64,000 bases of DNA from Diphasiastrum complanatum (lineage: Eukaryota; Streptophyta; Lycopodiopsida; Lycopodiales; Lycopodiaceae), in contig CM055107.1 in the NCBI GenBank assembly GCA_029204225.1, positions 30,031,410 through 30,095,409 of the forward strand. The letters are read 5' to 3'. The notes under the pieces were generated by a model that was given only the letters and a program-made list of their open reading frames with translations, had not been told where the DNA came from and ran no database searches. Each line of letters begins with the position of its first letter. Position 1 is the first letter of the stretch. The translations under genes were made by a program, and so were the position numbers. Below, piece after piece: positions 44,145 through 56,079 of this stretch.

Positions 44145-44794
44145 TGTGAAAGATTTCAGATCCTTAAGATCCAATCTACTTGAATGATCTTTGGTTAGAA
44201 AGAGAAATACACTATCAATTTCACCAATGTAGAAAAATCAGCATCTACACACAATTTGAGACGCAAACACTAATAGAACTTGACCAAACTTGAATGAAAT
44301 GATTACTTATTGTTGCTGTTCATACAAAATCAACAAGCTACTGTATTTCACACGTGTGGATCCAAAAATAGCAAATATAGATCATTCTACACATAGAATT
44401 GCAAGCAATCACCAAGATAGTGCACCAATGGATAGTAGAACCCAAGAGAACCATGTATAAGCATGAAATGAGATAGAGAAGAGAGAAGATGACTCTCTCT
44501 ATGAGTTACATCCTTTTATAGCAGGTCCAAACCCTATTTGGCCACTTGGCTTTCCCACCAAAATGCTAACCCTACCACTTTTGGGTCTAGATTCAATGTA
44601 CCCAACTTATTCAAATTGAATCTACTCAAACTCGCATTCTATCTTTACCACACTTTCAAAAAGTGTTTATTCAAATGAAATTTAGACTAATGAACTTTGA
44701 AAAGTCAACCTCTAAGTCTAAAACAAGTTTTGGCCTCAATATGCCAAATATGGAAATATTGCAAAATTTGATGAAACTAGTTGAATCTTTCACA
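44145..44794 (-). repeat. 5' LTR of copia B
   Basis: 650 bp with TGTGAAAG and CTTTCACA ends, bordered on the right by the target duplication GCTAG (44795-44799). Confidence 0.9.
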
Positions 44795-44799
44795 GCTAG

Positions 44800-47790
44800 C
44801 ACATCGACATGCTAGTCAAATTAGCTCCCAAAAAAAATTATTTTCTCAAAAAGTTTTTCAAAAAAAGTTTGTTTTTTTGAAATAGCTTATGCACTTGATC
44901 TTCAGGGTAGATCCATGACTCCCCCATGTTGTCGATTAGATTTGCGTTTTTTGAAGATGATACACTTGGATCCAAGGAGGATCTAACTTTGTTAGAGAAT
45001 TTATCGGATAACGTACCTTGAGACCTTGAAGAAGTACTTTGAAAAAGAGATAAGCGATTGAATATCTCTTTTTGTTAGATTAGATGGAGAAAATAACTGA
45101 GGATGATGACTCTTTGGAAAGAGTTGAAGGCTTAAATCAGACCTTTTCTAATATTCATTTATGAGGCCATAAGTAGTTCAAGGAGGGAAAAATATTTCCA
45201 TGTCCAATTATGAGGATTTGGAATAACATGTGTATTTAGGCCCTCCAATATCAAGATTATTAATCACACATTGGAATTCCATTCAAGGCCAGTATGTAGT
45301 TAATAATTTTGTGAGGACCTAGGCACTCCTATAGTGACATGTGGAGTTGCACATGGTATGTGGTAATTGTATGATGCATGTAGAAAGACTATCATTTGGA
45401 CCTAAAGTGAAGACTAGTCATCATGCATAGGCAGATGTAGCCTATATCTACAAGAAGAAATTTGCTCTCCTACCAGTTAGAAATTCAATAAATTCTTATC
45501 TCCCCTCTCTCTCTTCATGTATTCACATATTGTGGCTTGGGGGTGAAGCTTAGGCAACTTATCTTAGGCTTAATATTGGTTGGGTGGTTTGTCTCCATTG
45601 TCTCCTTCCATGTGTTCTTGCAGATTTGATCTTTGGGATTCATCACAAGAGAGCATGTCAATTTTAAAGAAAAACCTCTTCAACCAAGGATATCCACTTT
45701 AAAAAGTTGTCAATCATTTCATTACACACCAAAGTTCTAGCACAGCTACAAACAAGCCTTCAAAAGAAAACTTTGCTTGGTTTATACATTAACAAAGATT
45801 TTATCCATTGGCACTCAAGCAAAAAGAAAAAAAGGAGATAATGAACAAGTCACAACATAATCAATCATGTATGCAAACCATAAAAGTTAAAAGATCAATC
45901 AAAAAACAAAGCTAAGATATCAAATCAATCAAAAGCAAAACAAAATTTTGATAACTCTTTACAACATTCAACTTTACTAAATCAACTACCATAGCCAAAT
46001 GCTCCAATCTTAATTCTTTTTTCCTTCACATTCTAACTGGGTGATAAATTGAAAATGGAAATAGTACTATAGAATGATTTGGCCAAGGAAGTAAAGTTGA
46101 GTGCTAGTAACTTACATGCATGAAGTTTGTACTAAGGGACCCACCATACATATTAATATGTGTAACATAACAAAGTTTGGTAAGGTCATTCACTCTTGAA
46201 TAAAGAAAAAGAACGATTAAGACTTATTACTTTGGGGCATGTGATCACATTGTTCTTTCATGAATTTGTTTATCTTTCTTTGCACTTCATGGGACCACCT
46301 ATAACAATGTTCCATGTTTTCCTTTAGAAGGATCCACATTATATGTCTGATGCTTGTTATATATGAGACAAGGACTTGAGGTTGACATTTGCTCATAATT
46401 GATTAGGTTTTTGAACTACCCTCTTTCAAATGACTACTTTACATCTTGAGTTTAAGCCAATATATGAGTCCTATTTGACTAAAAGTATGAGCATTGTCAA
46501 CGATGGGTAGGTGACTACTCTTATTTTTAAAATTTAGTATTACATCATATTGAAAAAATGTACATTTTTGAAAGTTAGCTTAAGTACATCTCAATCCATT
46601 AAAACATGCCATGTTCATAAATAGTTTAAATCTTTCACTTCTAGCAAGCATTATCACCACTAGTAACATTCCTATACTTTTGGGCAGGAAATACAATCTA
46701 GAGCAAAGGATAAAAGAAGTGGAAAAATAACTATATAAGAAAGTAATATTAATGGACATGTCATGCCCATATATTAAGAAGAGTATAAAGCATGGGCATG
46801 ACATGCCCTAATACATTTAAAAGACGTTTTTGGGCTTGTTGACCAAGCTTATAGTACAATGACCATGAAGGGTAGGTAACAACTAGCAACAACCATGAAG
46901 GACATCATCTAATAAAAAATATGTAGCAATATTCAACAACAATAGGCATCTTTGGGCATTCACAAAACTTGCAATGGGTGACAACATGGATCACAAGAAT
47001 CTATGTTCCTCACATGTACATCTATAGGAGAAATGGGTGCAACATTTTTGGCATAACTTTCCTTATGATAATTATTTTTTTTGGAGCGCAAAAGAACTCA
47101 AAATGAAAGTGCTACTATTCAATACATTAGCTTTTGAGTCCGAAAACCTTGGGTAGTAAGTATTTTAACATGTTCTTAAATTGATCTATCCCTTTTCAAT
47201 TTTTTTTCTTCTTTCTTGTCACCACATATATAAAGCAGACGGCTTGATAGCCTATTTTCTCCGTAATGCTAAAAATTTACCTTTAGGCTTCAAGGTGTCC
47301 CTTGCATGCATAGATACTAATTCAAGCCAGAGTCTCCTTTGCCACAAAAACAACCCTACCCAACCTGGCTAGTGGACTTCCAATAAATTTTAAGAATTTA
47401 TGCTGGTTTTCTTAGAAATTGTGTCAAAAAATGCATATTTGACCTACACAAAGGTCCACCTTGTAATAACGTGTAGAAATTGATGTTTGTCCACTATGTC
47501 CATATTAATGTGATTGTCATTATGAAGTTTTGATGCATATTTTTTTCGCACAAAGGGTCACTTTCCAGTAACATCTGGTTCCCCTTATATACATATAAAT
47601 GAGGTTGTAAATGTCAAAGTACTATGAATTTCTGATGTATCTTGAAGTGTAGTGTCCATCCAAAAATTGCTTCTACAAAGACAAATTCCATAACACTATA
47701 CATTATAAAGAACAAAAAACAATAATTTAATGCAAATTTTATACATGGTCACTTCTCATCAATTATGATTATTTCATAAGTAGAATCTGT
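44800..47790. other. About 3 kb without a recognised gene
   Basis: Mixed A/T-rich DNA with only short open frames. An inverted repeat built on GGGCATGACATGCCC (46795-46809) and CATGTCATGCCCAT (46757-46770) is present. T/G-rich stretches at 47400-47680 contain near-duplicate phrases of the AAAGGTCCACCTTGTAATAA type, followed by GGGTCACTTTCCAGTAACAT. Confidence 0.35.
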
Positions 47791-47794
47791 CTTG

Positions 47795-48238
47795 GAAGCA
47801 CAAGAATTTCAAGGTTAATGACATGGTGTTTTTGAGGGTTCCTAGTCACTCTAGGGGCTTGAAAAGGGTAAGTGTGCAAAGTTGGCACCTAGGTATTGCG
47901 GTCCTTTTAAAGATATCCAAGTGATTAATAGGGTCGCATACAAACTAGATCTTCCAGCTAACATTGGAATTCATCCTGTTTTTCACGTTAGTAAGTTAAA
48001 ACCCTCGTTGGGGGTTGAGGAAACCTTGGTGCTTGTGGAAGATCTAGTAGAGCTTCTTCGTGATGAGTCCACGAGTGGACCACCTGAACCCGAGGCAATT
48101 GTTAATAGCCGACAAAAAACTCTAAGGAATAGAGTGCTTCGAGAATTCTTAATCAAGTGGAGGGGCAGGCCAGAAGAGGAAGATACTTGGGAAAAGGAGG
48201 CTGATCTCCAGAAGAAGTTTCCAAATTTTTTCCTATAG
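47795..48238 (+). pseudogene. Gypsy (chromovirus) integrase C-terminus with chromodomain
   Basis: The frame 47882-48238 reads [40 protein letters not shown] and, after an acidic linker, [37 protein letters not shown]. The last part is a chromodomain (aromatic W and EEDTWE box) of the type that directs chromovirus integration to heterochromatin marks. Upstream frames (from about 47795) show [18 protein letters not shown]. The rest of the polyprotein is missing. Stop TAG at 48238. Confidence 0.82.
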
Positions 48239-48254
48239 GGAAAAATTTAATTTA

Positions 48255-48400
48255 AGGGAGAAGGAATGTTACATACCTATGTAACTAGTTGTTCTATAAC
48301 CCCTATCTGCCCATTTAGTGTCTGGGGGGCTAAATGACGAGTCACCCTTGGATAAGAGGTACTCTTGGTCTATGATTTTTTTTATTTCAAACAGGTTTTA
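48255..48400 (+). mobile_element. Gypsy polypurine tract and LTR start
   Basis: AAGGGAGAAGGA (48253-48266) followed by TGTTACATACCTATGTAACT, the LTR start, then CCATTTAGTGTCTGGGGGGC. The same junction occurs on the minus strand at about 37970. The LTR is cut after roughly 130 bases. Confidence 0.65.
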
Positions 48401-48473
48401 AAATAAGATCATGACATTCTATTATGGTTTTTTAGTAATACAGGTTATCCAGAGCTAATTAAGAATCAAATGA

Positions 48474-48755
48474 ATGACACACCACAATGTTTCTGGAATA
48501 GGTAATTTTAATGTGGAATGGCATTTGGCTGGAGACTTGAAGTCGTTGAAGTGCCTGTTCAACATCTCACACGGAGCAAATTCGAAACATCCATGCCTCT
48601 ATTGCATGAAAACTACACAAGACATGTCGAACAGCACGAGAGTTTCAAGGGATATAGAAGATCCGAACTGGAAACCAATATTAGCGATTCCTCTTAACAC
48701 TACATGGAGAGGTAAGAATTTATCAAAAGCGAGATCCAGTACTCAATATGGATAG
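48474..48755 (+). pseudogene. Transposon-type zinc-motif fragment (unassigned)
   Basis: The frame contains VEWHLAGDLKSLKCLF and ANSKHPCLYCMKTT. The combination 'GDLK(F/S)L', 'AN...PC.YC' recalls uncharacterised transposon-borne proteins of plants and animals. It ends after 93 codons; no neighbouring frame continues it clearly. Assignment weak. Confidence 0.3.
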
Positions 48756-48759
48756 ATGT

Positions 48760-49560
48760 ACTCAATGCCACAAAGGATTGAAGAAAAAGGAACAACAAGG
48801 ATTAAAAAAGTTGAAGTCTAGACAAAGCTTGACAACATGGTCAAATTGCTCAGAAAAGATAAACTGTCTAATACTAATGTCCTACTAATTGAGAAATCAA
48901 CAATTGAGTTTGTGGATGCAGTTATAGACGCCTGGGGTGAAGATCATATTATGCATTGTAACTCTTAGAATTATAATTTCATTGCACATATAATAATTTA
49001 AAGTGATAATATGACAATGCATGTATCCCTGATATTGCAGCACAATTTATGACATCATGCATCATTTTTTGCAAAAGCTTACGACAGTCTAAGTATTTGG
49101 TCATCACAAGGAATGGAGAAATCACATTGGCAAGCCAGAGCAGCATTTCATCCAAATACACAACACGGTGGAACATCTCAAAAAAATAGCTACATCATCC
49201 AGCTATTTTAATGGTTTTATAGACTTGTTCAAATTAAGACAAAACTAGATCAACAAATTATCAAAAATTCAGAAAGGTGTGCAAATTTATAGACAAAAAT
49301 AATATTGATGCAAGACTCAACTCATAGTAATTTTCATGATATAGACAAAAAGAGTATATGTATTATATGGCATCATTTCAAGTAAAATGGACAGCAAAAT
49401 CATTTTTTCTCTTTATCGTAGCGATACTGACCAGAAAAAAATTTGGAATAAAAAAAAAGCTAGAGTGAGCGAAAATAAAAAACTAAGCGAAAGTTGTAAA
49501 CTAATTGAACCACATTTATATAGTGAAAACCAATAAAATCTAGGTCGTACACATGTTGAT
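48760..49560. other. No gene recognised
   Basis: A/T-rich sequence without recognised frames, ending at the CACGTG-rich repeat. Confidence 0.35.
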
Positions 49561-49594
49561 CCAACAATGGATCAGATCTCACACATGAAATGTA

Positions 49595-49800
49595 ATTGTC
49601 CACACATGCGAGTCGACACGTGCGAATCCACAAATCAATTTCTCATTCGGCCACAGGTCCACAAGTGTGAGTACACATGTGGATTTTTCATTCAGCCACG
49701 TGTCCACACGTGCGAGCCCGCACGTCAATTTTTTATTTGGCCACATGTATCCAATGCACACGTGTGATTTGGCCACATGTCTCTAGTGCACACGTGTGAA
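49595..49800. repeat. Tandem repeat carrying CACGTG/ACACGTGTG motifs
   Basis: Three imperfect units of about 48 bp, each ending TTT(A)TT(C/T)(A/G)GCCAC(A/G), are followed by two 32-bp units TTGGCCACATGT....TGCACACGTGTGA (49738-49800). ACACGTG or CACGTG cores (plant G-box) occur near 49616, 49696, 49713, 49759 and 49791. The array ends 11 bases before a TATA box. Confidence 0.7.
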
Positions 49801-49811
49801 ATTTTTTGCCC

Positions 49812-49819
49812 TATATAAG
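49812..49819 (+). promoter_or_regulatory. TATA box upstream of the CENH3-like ORF
   Basis: TATATAAG in the context GCCCTATATAAGCACAG. If used, transcription would start near 49845, leaving a 5' UTR of about 280 bases before the ATG at 50127. The UTR contains repeated CCAGTATCGCCATCA.GCGAAC (49978-50000 and 50067-50087). Confidence 0.45.
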
Positions 49820-50126
49820 CACAGTTCCCACGCGTTTTTTGGTTTTCTTATGATTTTGATTTCTTCTTTGAATATCTCAAGAGTCAGTCCAGACGTGATA
49901 TCGCCATCACACGAAGACCACCCTTCCACCCTCTCACACTGCCAATTCCTCGCGTCGTAGTAGTACCAGCCTTTCTTGACCAGTATCGCCATCACGCGAA
50001 CGTCTTGCCTTTCTCTACCATAGTAGCACTATCCTCACATCGTAGCGATATCCATCTTTCTCGGCCAGTATCGCCATCATGCGAACCATTCTGTCATTCT
50101 CTTGGATGGTAGAATATCCAACCTCA

Positions 50127-50576
50127 ATGGCTCGGATGAAGAAAAGTGCTAGGTTGACTAGCTTCGTCATGCCAGCCCATCCACAGACTGAACTCGTTCG
50201 TCCACAAAGACATTAAAGACCTCGTCGTCCATGGTTGAGAGACATTAGGGCGCTACAAAGGAGCATTAGGCTTATGATCCCGCAAGCAGCTTTCTACCGG
50301 GCTGTGAGGGAGGTCATGCAAGATATGATGACTCATTTGCCCTATGTAGTGAGGTGGAATATCACTGCTTTGGAGGCACTTCATACAACATACGAGGACT
50401 TCCAAACCAAAATGTTTGAGGATTCGATCTTGTGCTTGATACATGCCAAGAAGGTGACGCTGATGCCCAAGGACATGTTTCTTGTCATGAGGCTTCAAAA
50501 CACCTATGACCACATTTTTAAGTCTAGCTTCACACAAAGAAAAGTTCCTCTTGCTAGGGGGCCTGTCCCACCTTAA
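50127..50576 (+). pseudogene. CENH3-like histone H3 variant with one in-frame stop
   Basis: From ATG 50127 the frame reads MARMKKSARLTSF..., an H3-type tail start, to TAA at 50214-50216 (codon 30), then continues open for 119 codons to TAA 50574. After the stop the whole histone fold is visible: LRDIRALQRSIRLMIP, AAFYRAVREV, YVVRWNITALEAL, EDFQTKMFEDSILCLIHA, KKVTLMPKDM. These match helix N to helix 3 of histone H3. The Trp in VVRW, the longer loop 1 (about four residues more than canonical H3) and the divergent tail point to centromeric H3 (CENH3), which marks centromeric nucleosomes. The C-terminus extends 20 or so residues beyond helix 3. No introns, so possibly a retrocopy. Stop TAA, or an unrecognised splice around it, decides between gene and pseudogene. 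Confidence 0.72.
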
Positions 50577-51318
50577 AAAGGAGAAAGCAAGCACAGCCCA
50601 AGCGGGACACAATCCAAGCCTCGGTCTCTCAGCTATTCACCCTCCCTCCTACCTTGAACAAAGATGTGGCAACTACCTCAGGAGTTCCATGGGTTGAGAT
50701 CCCTCCAACAACCCCTGGTCTTGAAATCCAAACTTCGCCTTATCAACATTCGGAGGATCTAAATACAATGGTGGACAAGATTGTATCTGATGTTGATGCA
50801 ACTGATAAAAAATTGCATGTCAGACTCCCCAATGATCCAAAGGACATATGATATTAATTTTAAAATTCATATCAAAGACAAGCATTGTAAGGAGCTAAAG
50901 GAAAAGACCTCCCATATCTCAGACCAAAAACCCCAATTTTTGGCTAAAAATCACTATCTAAGCACCCTTTTGACTTTTCAACCGATATTCAATCATTATA
51001 TCCGATCAATAATGATGGTAAAACAACAAGTAAAATTTGGAAAAACGCACTAGATCAATAGCTATGATAAACTCCAAGCAAAAATTTTGAATTCTAGGTG
51101 AAGACTCACAAAAAACCGTAAAAAAATCCATTGATTTCCTTCAAAATCTATGGAGAAAATCCATAATCATGATCAATAGGCTAAAATCAAGCCAAAATCA
51201 GAGAAGCCACTTACTTGGAGGTCAATTCCACCACTTGGAAGTAAAAAGCAAGGAGGAAACACCAAAAAGCTAGGAAAAAACAAAAAATAACTCTACCTTC
51301 TGATTGATGCAAAGCATT
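50577..51318. other. No gene recognised
   Basis: Short unconnected frames only. The part close to 51300 may be the leader of a copia element on the minus strand, downstream of the primer-binding site at 51319-51330; no gag frame was found. Confidence 0.35.
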
Positions 51319-51330
51319 GCTCTGATACCA
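51319..51330 (-). other. Copia primer-binding site, orphan
   Basis: Minus strand TGGTATCAGAGC preceded by CCTTATAG. An LTR would lie at 51331 and to the right. The segment 51331-51930 is A/T-rich without frames and fits an LTR, but its other end was not defined. Confidence 0.55.
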
Positions 51331-51930
51331 CTATAAGGATCACCAAGTGAAGATCCAACTAGATCCAATTGCATGCAACCAAAAGAAAACCTGTGGAGCA
51401 AAACCACCCAACCAACAGGACATGGCTAGTCAATATACTAACCACTTCACCCTCATGTCAAGCACCTCACAAACACAGTTTATGATGACGAGAATAAACA
51501 CACAGCCAAGTTGGCAAAAGCAATTAGAGCTACAGTGTGAAAGTACTATACTTTAGGACCATAAATGGACCTTACAAAGATACACAAGAGTGACTGGATG
51601 CCTGCTTAACAATCTATCAAAAAACTAGACACAAAAATTTGATCTAGATTGGCAATTTGACAAACAACAAGCAATAACAATCAAAAGCATTGATCAATGA
51701 TGAAATCCAGTCCACACATGTGAAACAAAGCCTGTTGTAAGGCTTGTAGATAGAGAATGAAGGCTTAATCAACTTGGTTGCATTTGGATAAAAAAATCAC
51801 ATTATAAATCAATAGTGGAGTAGCTCGAGAGCTCCAAAAATAATCTATCGTCTCACTATGGGAGAGATGGAATACATAGTGAAAGTGACTTCCTTTGTAA
51901 AGTTAGGTGAATTTCCAGCATGTAATAAGG
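51331..51930 (-). mobile_element. Possible copia LTR
   Basis: Noncoding stretch between the orphan primer-binding site and the copia C coding remnants. LTR status is inferred from position only. Confidence 0.3.
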
Positions 51931-51933
51931 AAG

Positions 51934-52610
51934 TTAACTTGGCTTTCTTGTCCTAATTTGCAACCCTAGTCTCTTTCCTAGAGTCATGCCAACTAGGTGG
52001 CATAGCATCCATCCAACTCTTTGATGTACAAGCATATTCATAGCAAGTTGGTTCATCAAGCATTGAAGTAAGAAAAGTGTAAGATGTGAAGATGAAATGC
52101 CTTCCCTTTGATCACCTTTGCCATCATAAGTGAGCCTCAATGGCTCGACCCTTGCTGTTGTGGATCTTCTTGGTGTCCTTGGATTTTGAGGTGGATCCTC
52201 AAACTCTTCATCACTTTGAAACTCTTCCTTCATCCTGGCATGATATTTGGCATCAAGATAATTAGTAGCATTGTCATTCATTTCACAAGCATGTCCTTCA
52301 TAAAAAATAGCATCCCTACTCACTATTACTTTCTTAGTGATGGGACTGAAGACTCTATAAACTTTGCTATTCTCACCATATCCTACAAAGATACCTTTGA
52401 TGGAGGTTGCATCATCCTTCTTCCTTGTATCCAAGGATTGGTGTACATAGCAAGTGGATCCAAAAATCTTGAGATCATTTGGCTTCTCTCCAAATAGAGC
52501 TTCATGTGGTGTGATTGCTCCAATGGCTTGGTTGAGCAATCTCTTGCATAAGAAATTAGCCCGTGATTGCCTCACCCCAATGGTTTGGGTAGAGAAGCAT
52601 CTAGCCTTAA
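51934..52610 (-). pseudogene. Copia C integrase C-terminal part and linker
   Basis: Minus strand: RANFLCKRLLNQAIGAITPH, EALFGEKPNDLKIFGSTCYV, GIFVGYGENSKVYRVFSP, KKVIVSRDAIFYEGH. This is the region between the integrase core and RT in copia elements, with the typical basic RTPRRSTTARVEPLRLTYD linker. Frames fail after about 52080 before any RT motif; the RT itself is absent. Confidence 0.78.
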
Positions 52611-53125
52611 GGCTTTAGCACACTCACAAAGAGATCTATTTTTTCTCTCGACCACTCCATTTTGTTGAGGGGTATATGGACATGACAACTCCCTCTTTAT
52701 GCCATTAGAACTACAAAACTCTATCAACTTATTGGAGATATATTCACCTCCATTATCACTTCTTAATACCTTGATCTTGGTACTGAGTTGATTTTATACA
52801 AGAGTTTTTAACTTTAAAATGAATCAAACATCATAGATTTACTAGACAAGAGGTAAATCCAACAATATCCAGAATGATCATTAATGAAGATTACATAGTA
52901 CTTGGCACCACCATTAGATTCTTGTGAGAAACTATGAATATCCAAGTGGATGATTTCAAGAGGAGTGTTAGATCTTGATGTAGATCTAGATAAAGGTAGC
53001 TTATGAGCCTTTGAGAGGCTACAAGCCTCACAATGCTTTCCACACTTTGATAATTGCTTGGGGAGGCTGAGTGCAAGCTCCTTTGCACACATTGTTTCCA
53101 TAGCTTTGAAGTTGGGGGTGGCTCA
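52610..53125 (-). pseudogene. Copia C GAG-pre-integrase and integrase core
   Basis: Minus strand: CGKHCEACSLSKAHKLPLSR, PLEIIHLDIHSF, GGAKYYVIFINDHSGYCWIY (first catalytic Asp position reads N-D: IND where IDD is usual). Broken frames with [11 protein letters not shown]-like and PQQNGVVE-like sequence run between 52780 and 52620. The N-terminal His motif (about 53110) is damaged. No gag was found to the right. Confidence 0.7.
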
Positions 53126-55630
53126 AACTTTTGTGCCATAGCTCCACATACACCCAAAATTGACCTAAACTTATCCCATTTCTTAGGGAGAAAAAGAAGG
53201 GCCAAGGAATAGCAACAAGCATGAGACATAGAAAAATTGGTGGCATGCCACATGGGAAGGAAAAAAGCCCACATGACAGTCCACATGCTTGGGGAGTCTC
53301 TTATGACTCTTTGTACTACTTCTGACATGAGAGTAGCACTTCCTCCTCTTTGGAATTAGCTTAATAAAAACAAATTAGGTAATTGAAGCCTTGTGTACAA
53401 GCATTAGACTCAACATAAACTCTCCACAAAGTGCGTGCAAAATGGTTTGAGGAGTTTGTGTAGGAACACTACACAACCTTGATATAATTATAGTGGGTGC
53501 AACATACAATAGTTTTCATTTATCCTTTCAATTCTTGTGAAAGATAACATCATCATTCTTTCTCTTTTTTTCTCTCATGTATATGCATTATAGTGCATAT
53601 AACAGAAATGAAGTGATGTTTTGATGATTCTATAAATAGTTGTTTCACCTCTACCAATTATTGAGCTACATAGACTGTAGGTGAGAGAGGTGATATCTTG
53701 TTACCTTTGGCTCTAGGTTACTCTTCTACATATGGTAGAATGTTTTTGTGATAAAGGAAATGTTTCCTTCATCATTTTTGTCATTCTTGAGGGCAACCAC
53801 TTTATCATCTTCACCAAGTATTGTTGCACCCACTTCTTTATCTCTAGCACGTCTAATGCAAGAATTTTGTTGGGTCACTCTCTTAACAACATCTCCACTG
53901 GGATCTAGTAAATTTGTTTCAAAATTATTTGACCATGCTACACACTATAAGCTAGAATGATTGCTTATCATATTTATGTAGGGAGTAGAGGCAGCTAGAG
54001 AGCATGCTACATGGTCTTTTCTCTTTTGAAGAGCATCTTGTAGTGTAGTGAGAAGTCCACATATGGCATACAAAGCATGAATGCGACCTTCATTTGTATG
54101 AGGTCCAAAAGTATGATATTGTTGCTAGACAATATAGAAGACATTGAGAAGTAGATGGAAAGCTTTGTTACTAATACATTGGATTACGCAATTGATAGGC
54201 AATTGAGTGTCATAGAAAAAATATTAGACATGCATGATTAATTTGAGAAAGCTGTTGGTTGTTGGATAAGACTATAATTGAGAATTTTGAATTAAAAGTT
54301 CACGAATATCGAAAATCTATGAGCTTTGTATTTTTTTTGTTACTCTTATGTTTTTCTAAAGTGGTGGCAGATTTAACAACACTAGTGTCTACTTTTGGAA
54401 TCTAATTTTTTTTAATATTGAACCTTACATTTAATCCTTGGCTAACAAGGTGTGCTACTTTCCAAGTAAGGAATAAAATTGCTAGAAGTAAAGTAGCAAG
54501 AAGTTGCTGGTTATGATTTCGCTAGGCAAGACTCGAGTGAAATCCTTCATCTCTAACTAAAGTGGATCAAATAATTACTAAAATCCTTGCAAACCCAAAT
54601 TCTAGTGTCAAATACTCCGTTTTTTGAACTACTGATATTGTCCATTTTCTTTAATAGGCATCAAATTTCCATAACAAAAACAAGTAGTGAAAAGAATAAC
54701 TATGAAGATACATCAATCCTATCTATAAATAGTTAATGTCACTATAAGATGCGAGCCATCATTTATAAATCTATAAGCCTTCTATTTTTTTCAAAAAAAT
54801 GACTCAATAATGTTTCTCATTTCAAATGTAGTGTTTGGTTTTTTCCTTTTGAATCTCCACCTATATTCCTATGAAGACATCTCATACCTTTGCCAAAAAA
54901 GGGTCTCAATCTTTGGAGCGATTAATTTGGATTGTGTATGCCTTGGATGCATTGTTCCATGTAAAGTGTCTCATTGTTCTAGAAATGAAATTTGTATGTC
55001 AATTCCAATTTGAAGTATAAAATAAAGGGAAAAAATTCTAGTGCCTCCAATAAGAGCCTCATTTTATAGAGGAAGTTGGAACTAAGAGAAACGTATCGTT
55101 TAAGCCATTCACAATTTCACAATTCATTTTGAAAGATGGTTTTCTTTTCATAATAGAATTGCTTTTCATAGAAGCTCAATACTTAATAGCAAAAAAAGCA
55201 TAACTGCTCTTGTCTTTTGTTAGCTTTGCCAAGATATTGATAAGTCAATGTGACAATTTGCTAAAAGCTTATGCGTCATTCTGAGGGAAGTTTCAACATT
55301 AAATGGGCTTCTCTTTGTGAATTTTTTGAAAATGCAATTTTTTTTAAAGAATGATTTGAATGCCTCGCATAAGGCAAAGATTCTTGTGATATATAAATCA
55401 CCTTGTTAGCAAAAGAAGCGTAATGGTTCTTGTCTTTTGTCTTCCCATATTGACTTCTCTTATTTTGTATAGTTGTAAATATATTTTGTCTTTAGTGCAA
55501 AAGAGTTACTATACATTGCTTATAATAAAACAAGAATAATGTCATATTATAATAAGGTCTCATTCTCTCTCTTGAGTCATATGGCCATATTTTTCCTCCA
55601 AGTAATGCTCTACGTGGCAAGACTTCACCA
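53126..55630. other. About 2.5 kb without a recognised gene
   Basis: T-rich DNA with short frames only (53748-53960, 54810-55013). AAAAGCGTAA.GGTTCTTGTCTTTTG-type phrases recur at 55190-55220 and 55405-55440, a minor direct repeat. Confidence 0.35.
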
Positions 55631-55805
<175 letters not shown>

Positions 55806-56079
55806 CAAGGCCGCACTTAGTTCCTCTTGACAAAGCAAGACTGAAGTTCTTTAAAGCCTTTATTCATAATCCAACAAGGTAAAGTACAACTGAAAAGTAA
55901 AATACAGTACTAGAAAGCACCATAAAGCATAACCACTTTCAAGAAGTCCAGCTGATACCTGCCACCATCCCACAAAACAAAACTGCTCAAGTTAGTTCAA
56001 TGAGGAAGACAAGTGTCATAGCTGAACGATAGTTGTTATTCATGTCCAAAAGAAGTTATACTACTTAACAGCTTTAACC

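Larger units (their letters stand above)
38798..44794 (-). mobile_element. Complete-structure copia element (B) with swapped RT region
   Basis: Minus-strand element of 5,997 bp. The 3' LTR is 38798-39433 and the 5' LTR 44145-44794, both TGTGAAAGATTTCAG...GTTGAATCTTTCACA in plus orientation. The primer-binding site is 44133-44144 and the polypurine tract AAGAGGGAG is at 39442-39434. A 5-bp target duplication GCTAG lies at 38793-38797 and 44795-44799. Gag, zinc knuckle, protease, integrase and RNase H are present in order. The reverse-transcriptase core is missing and replaced by a foreign open segment (about 40005-41085), so it cannot copy itself. The LTRs differ by about 5% over the first 175 bases by eye. 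Confidence 0.9.

Noticed and set aside
46580-46804. Small membrane protein ORF on the minus strand
   Set aside because: Hydrophobic only through A/T-rich composition; it overlaps an inverted repeat and has no homology I recognise.
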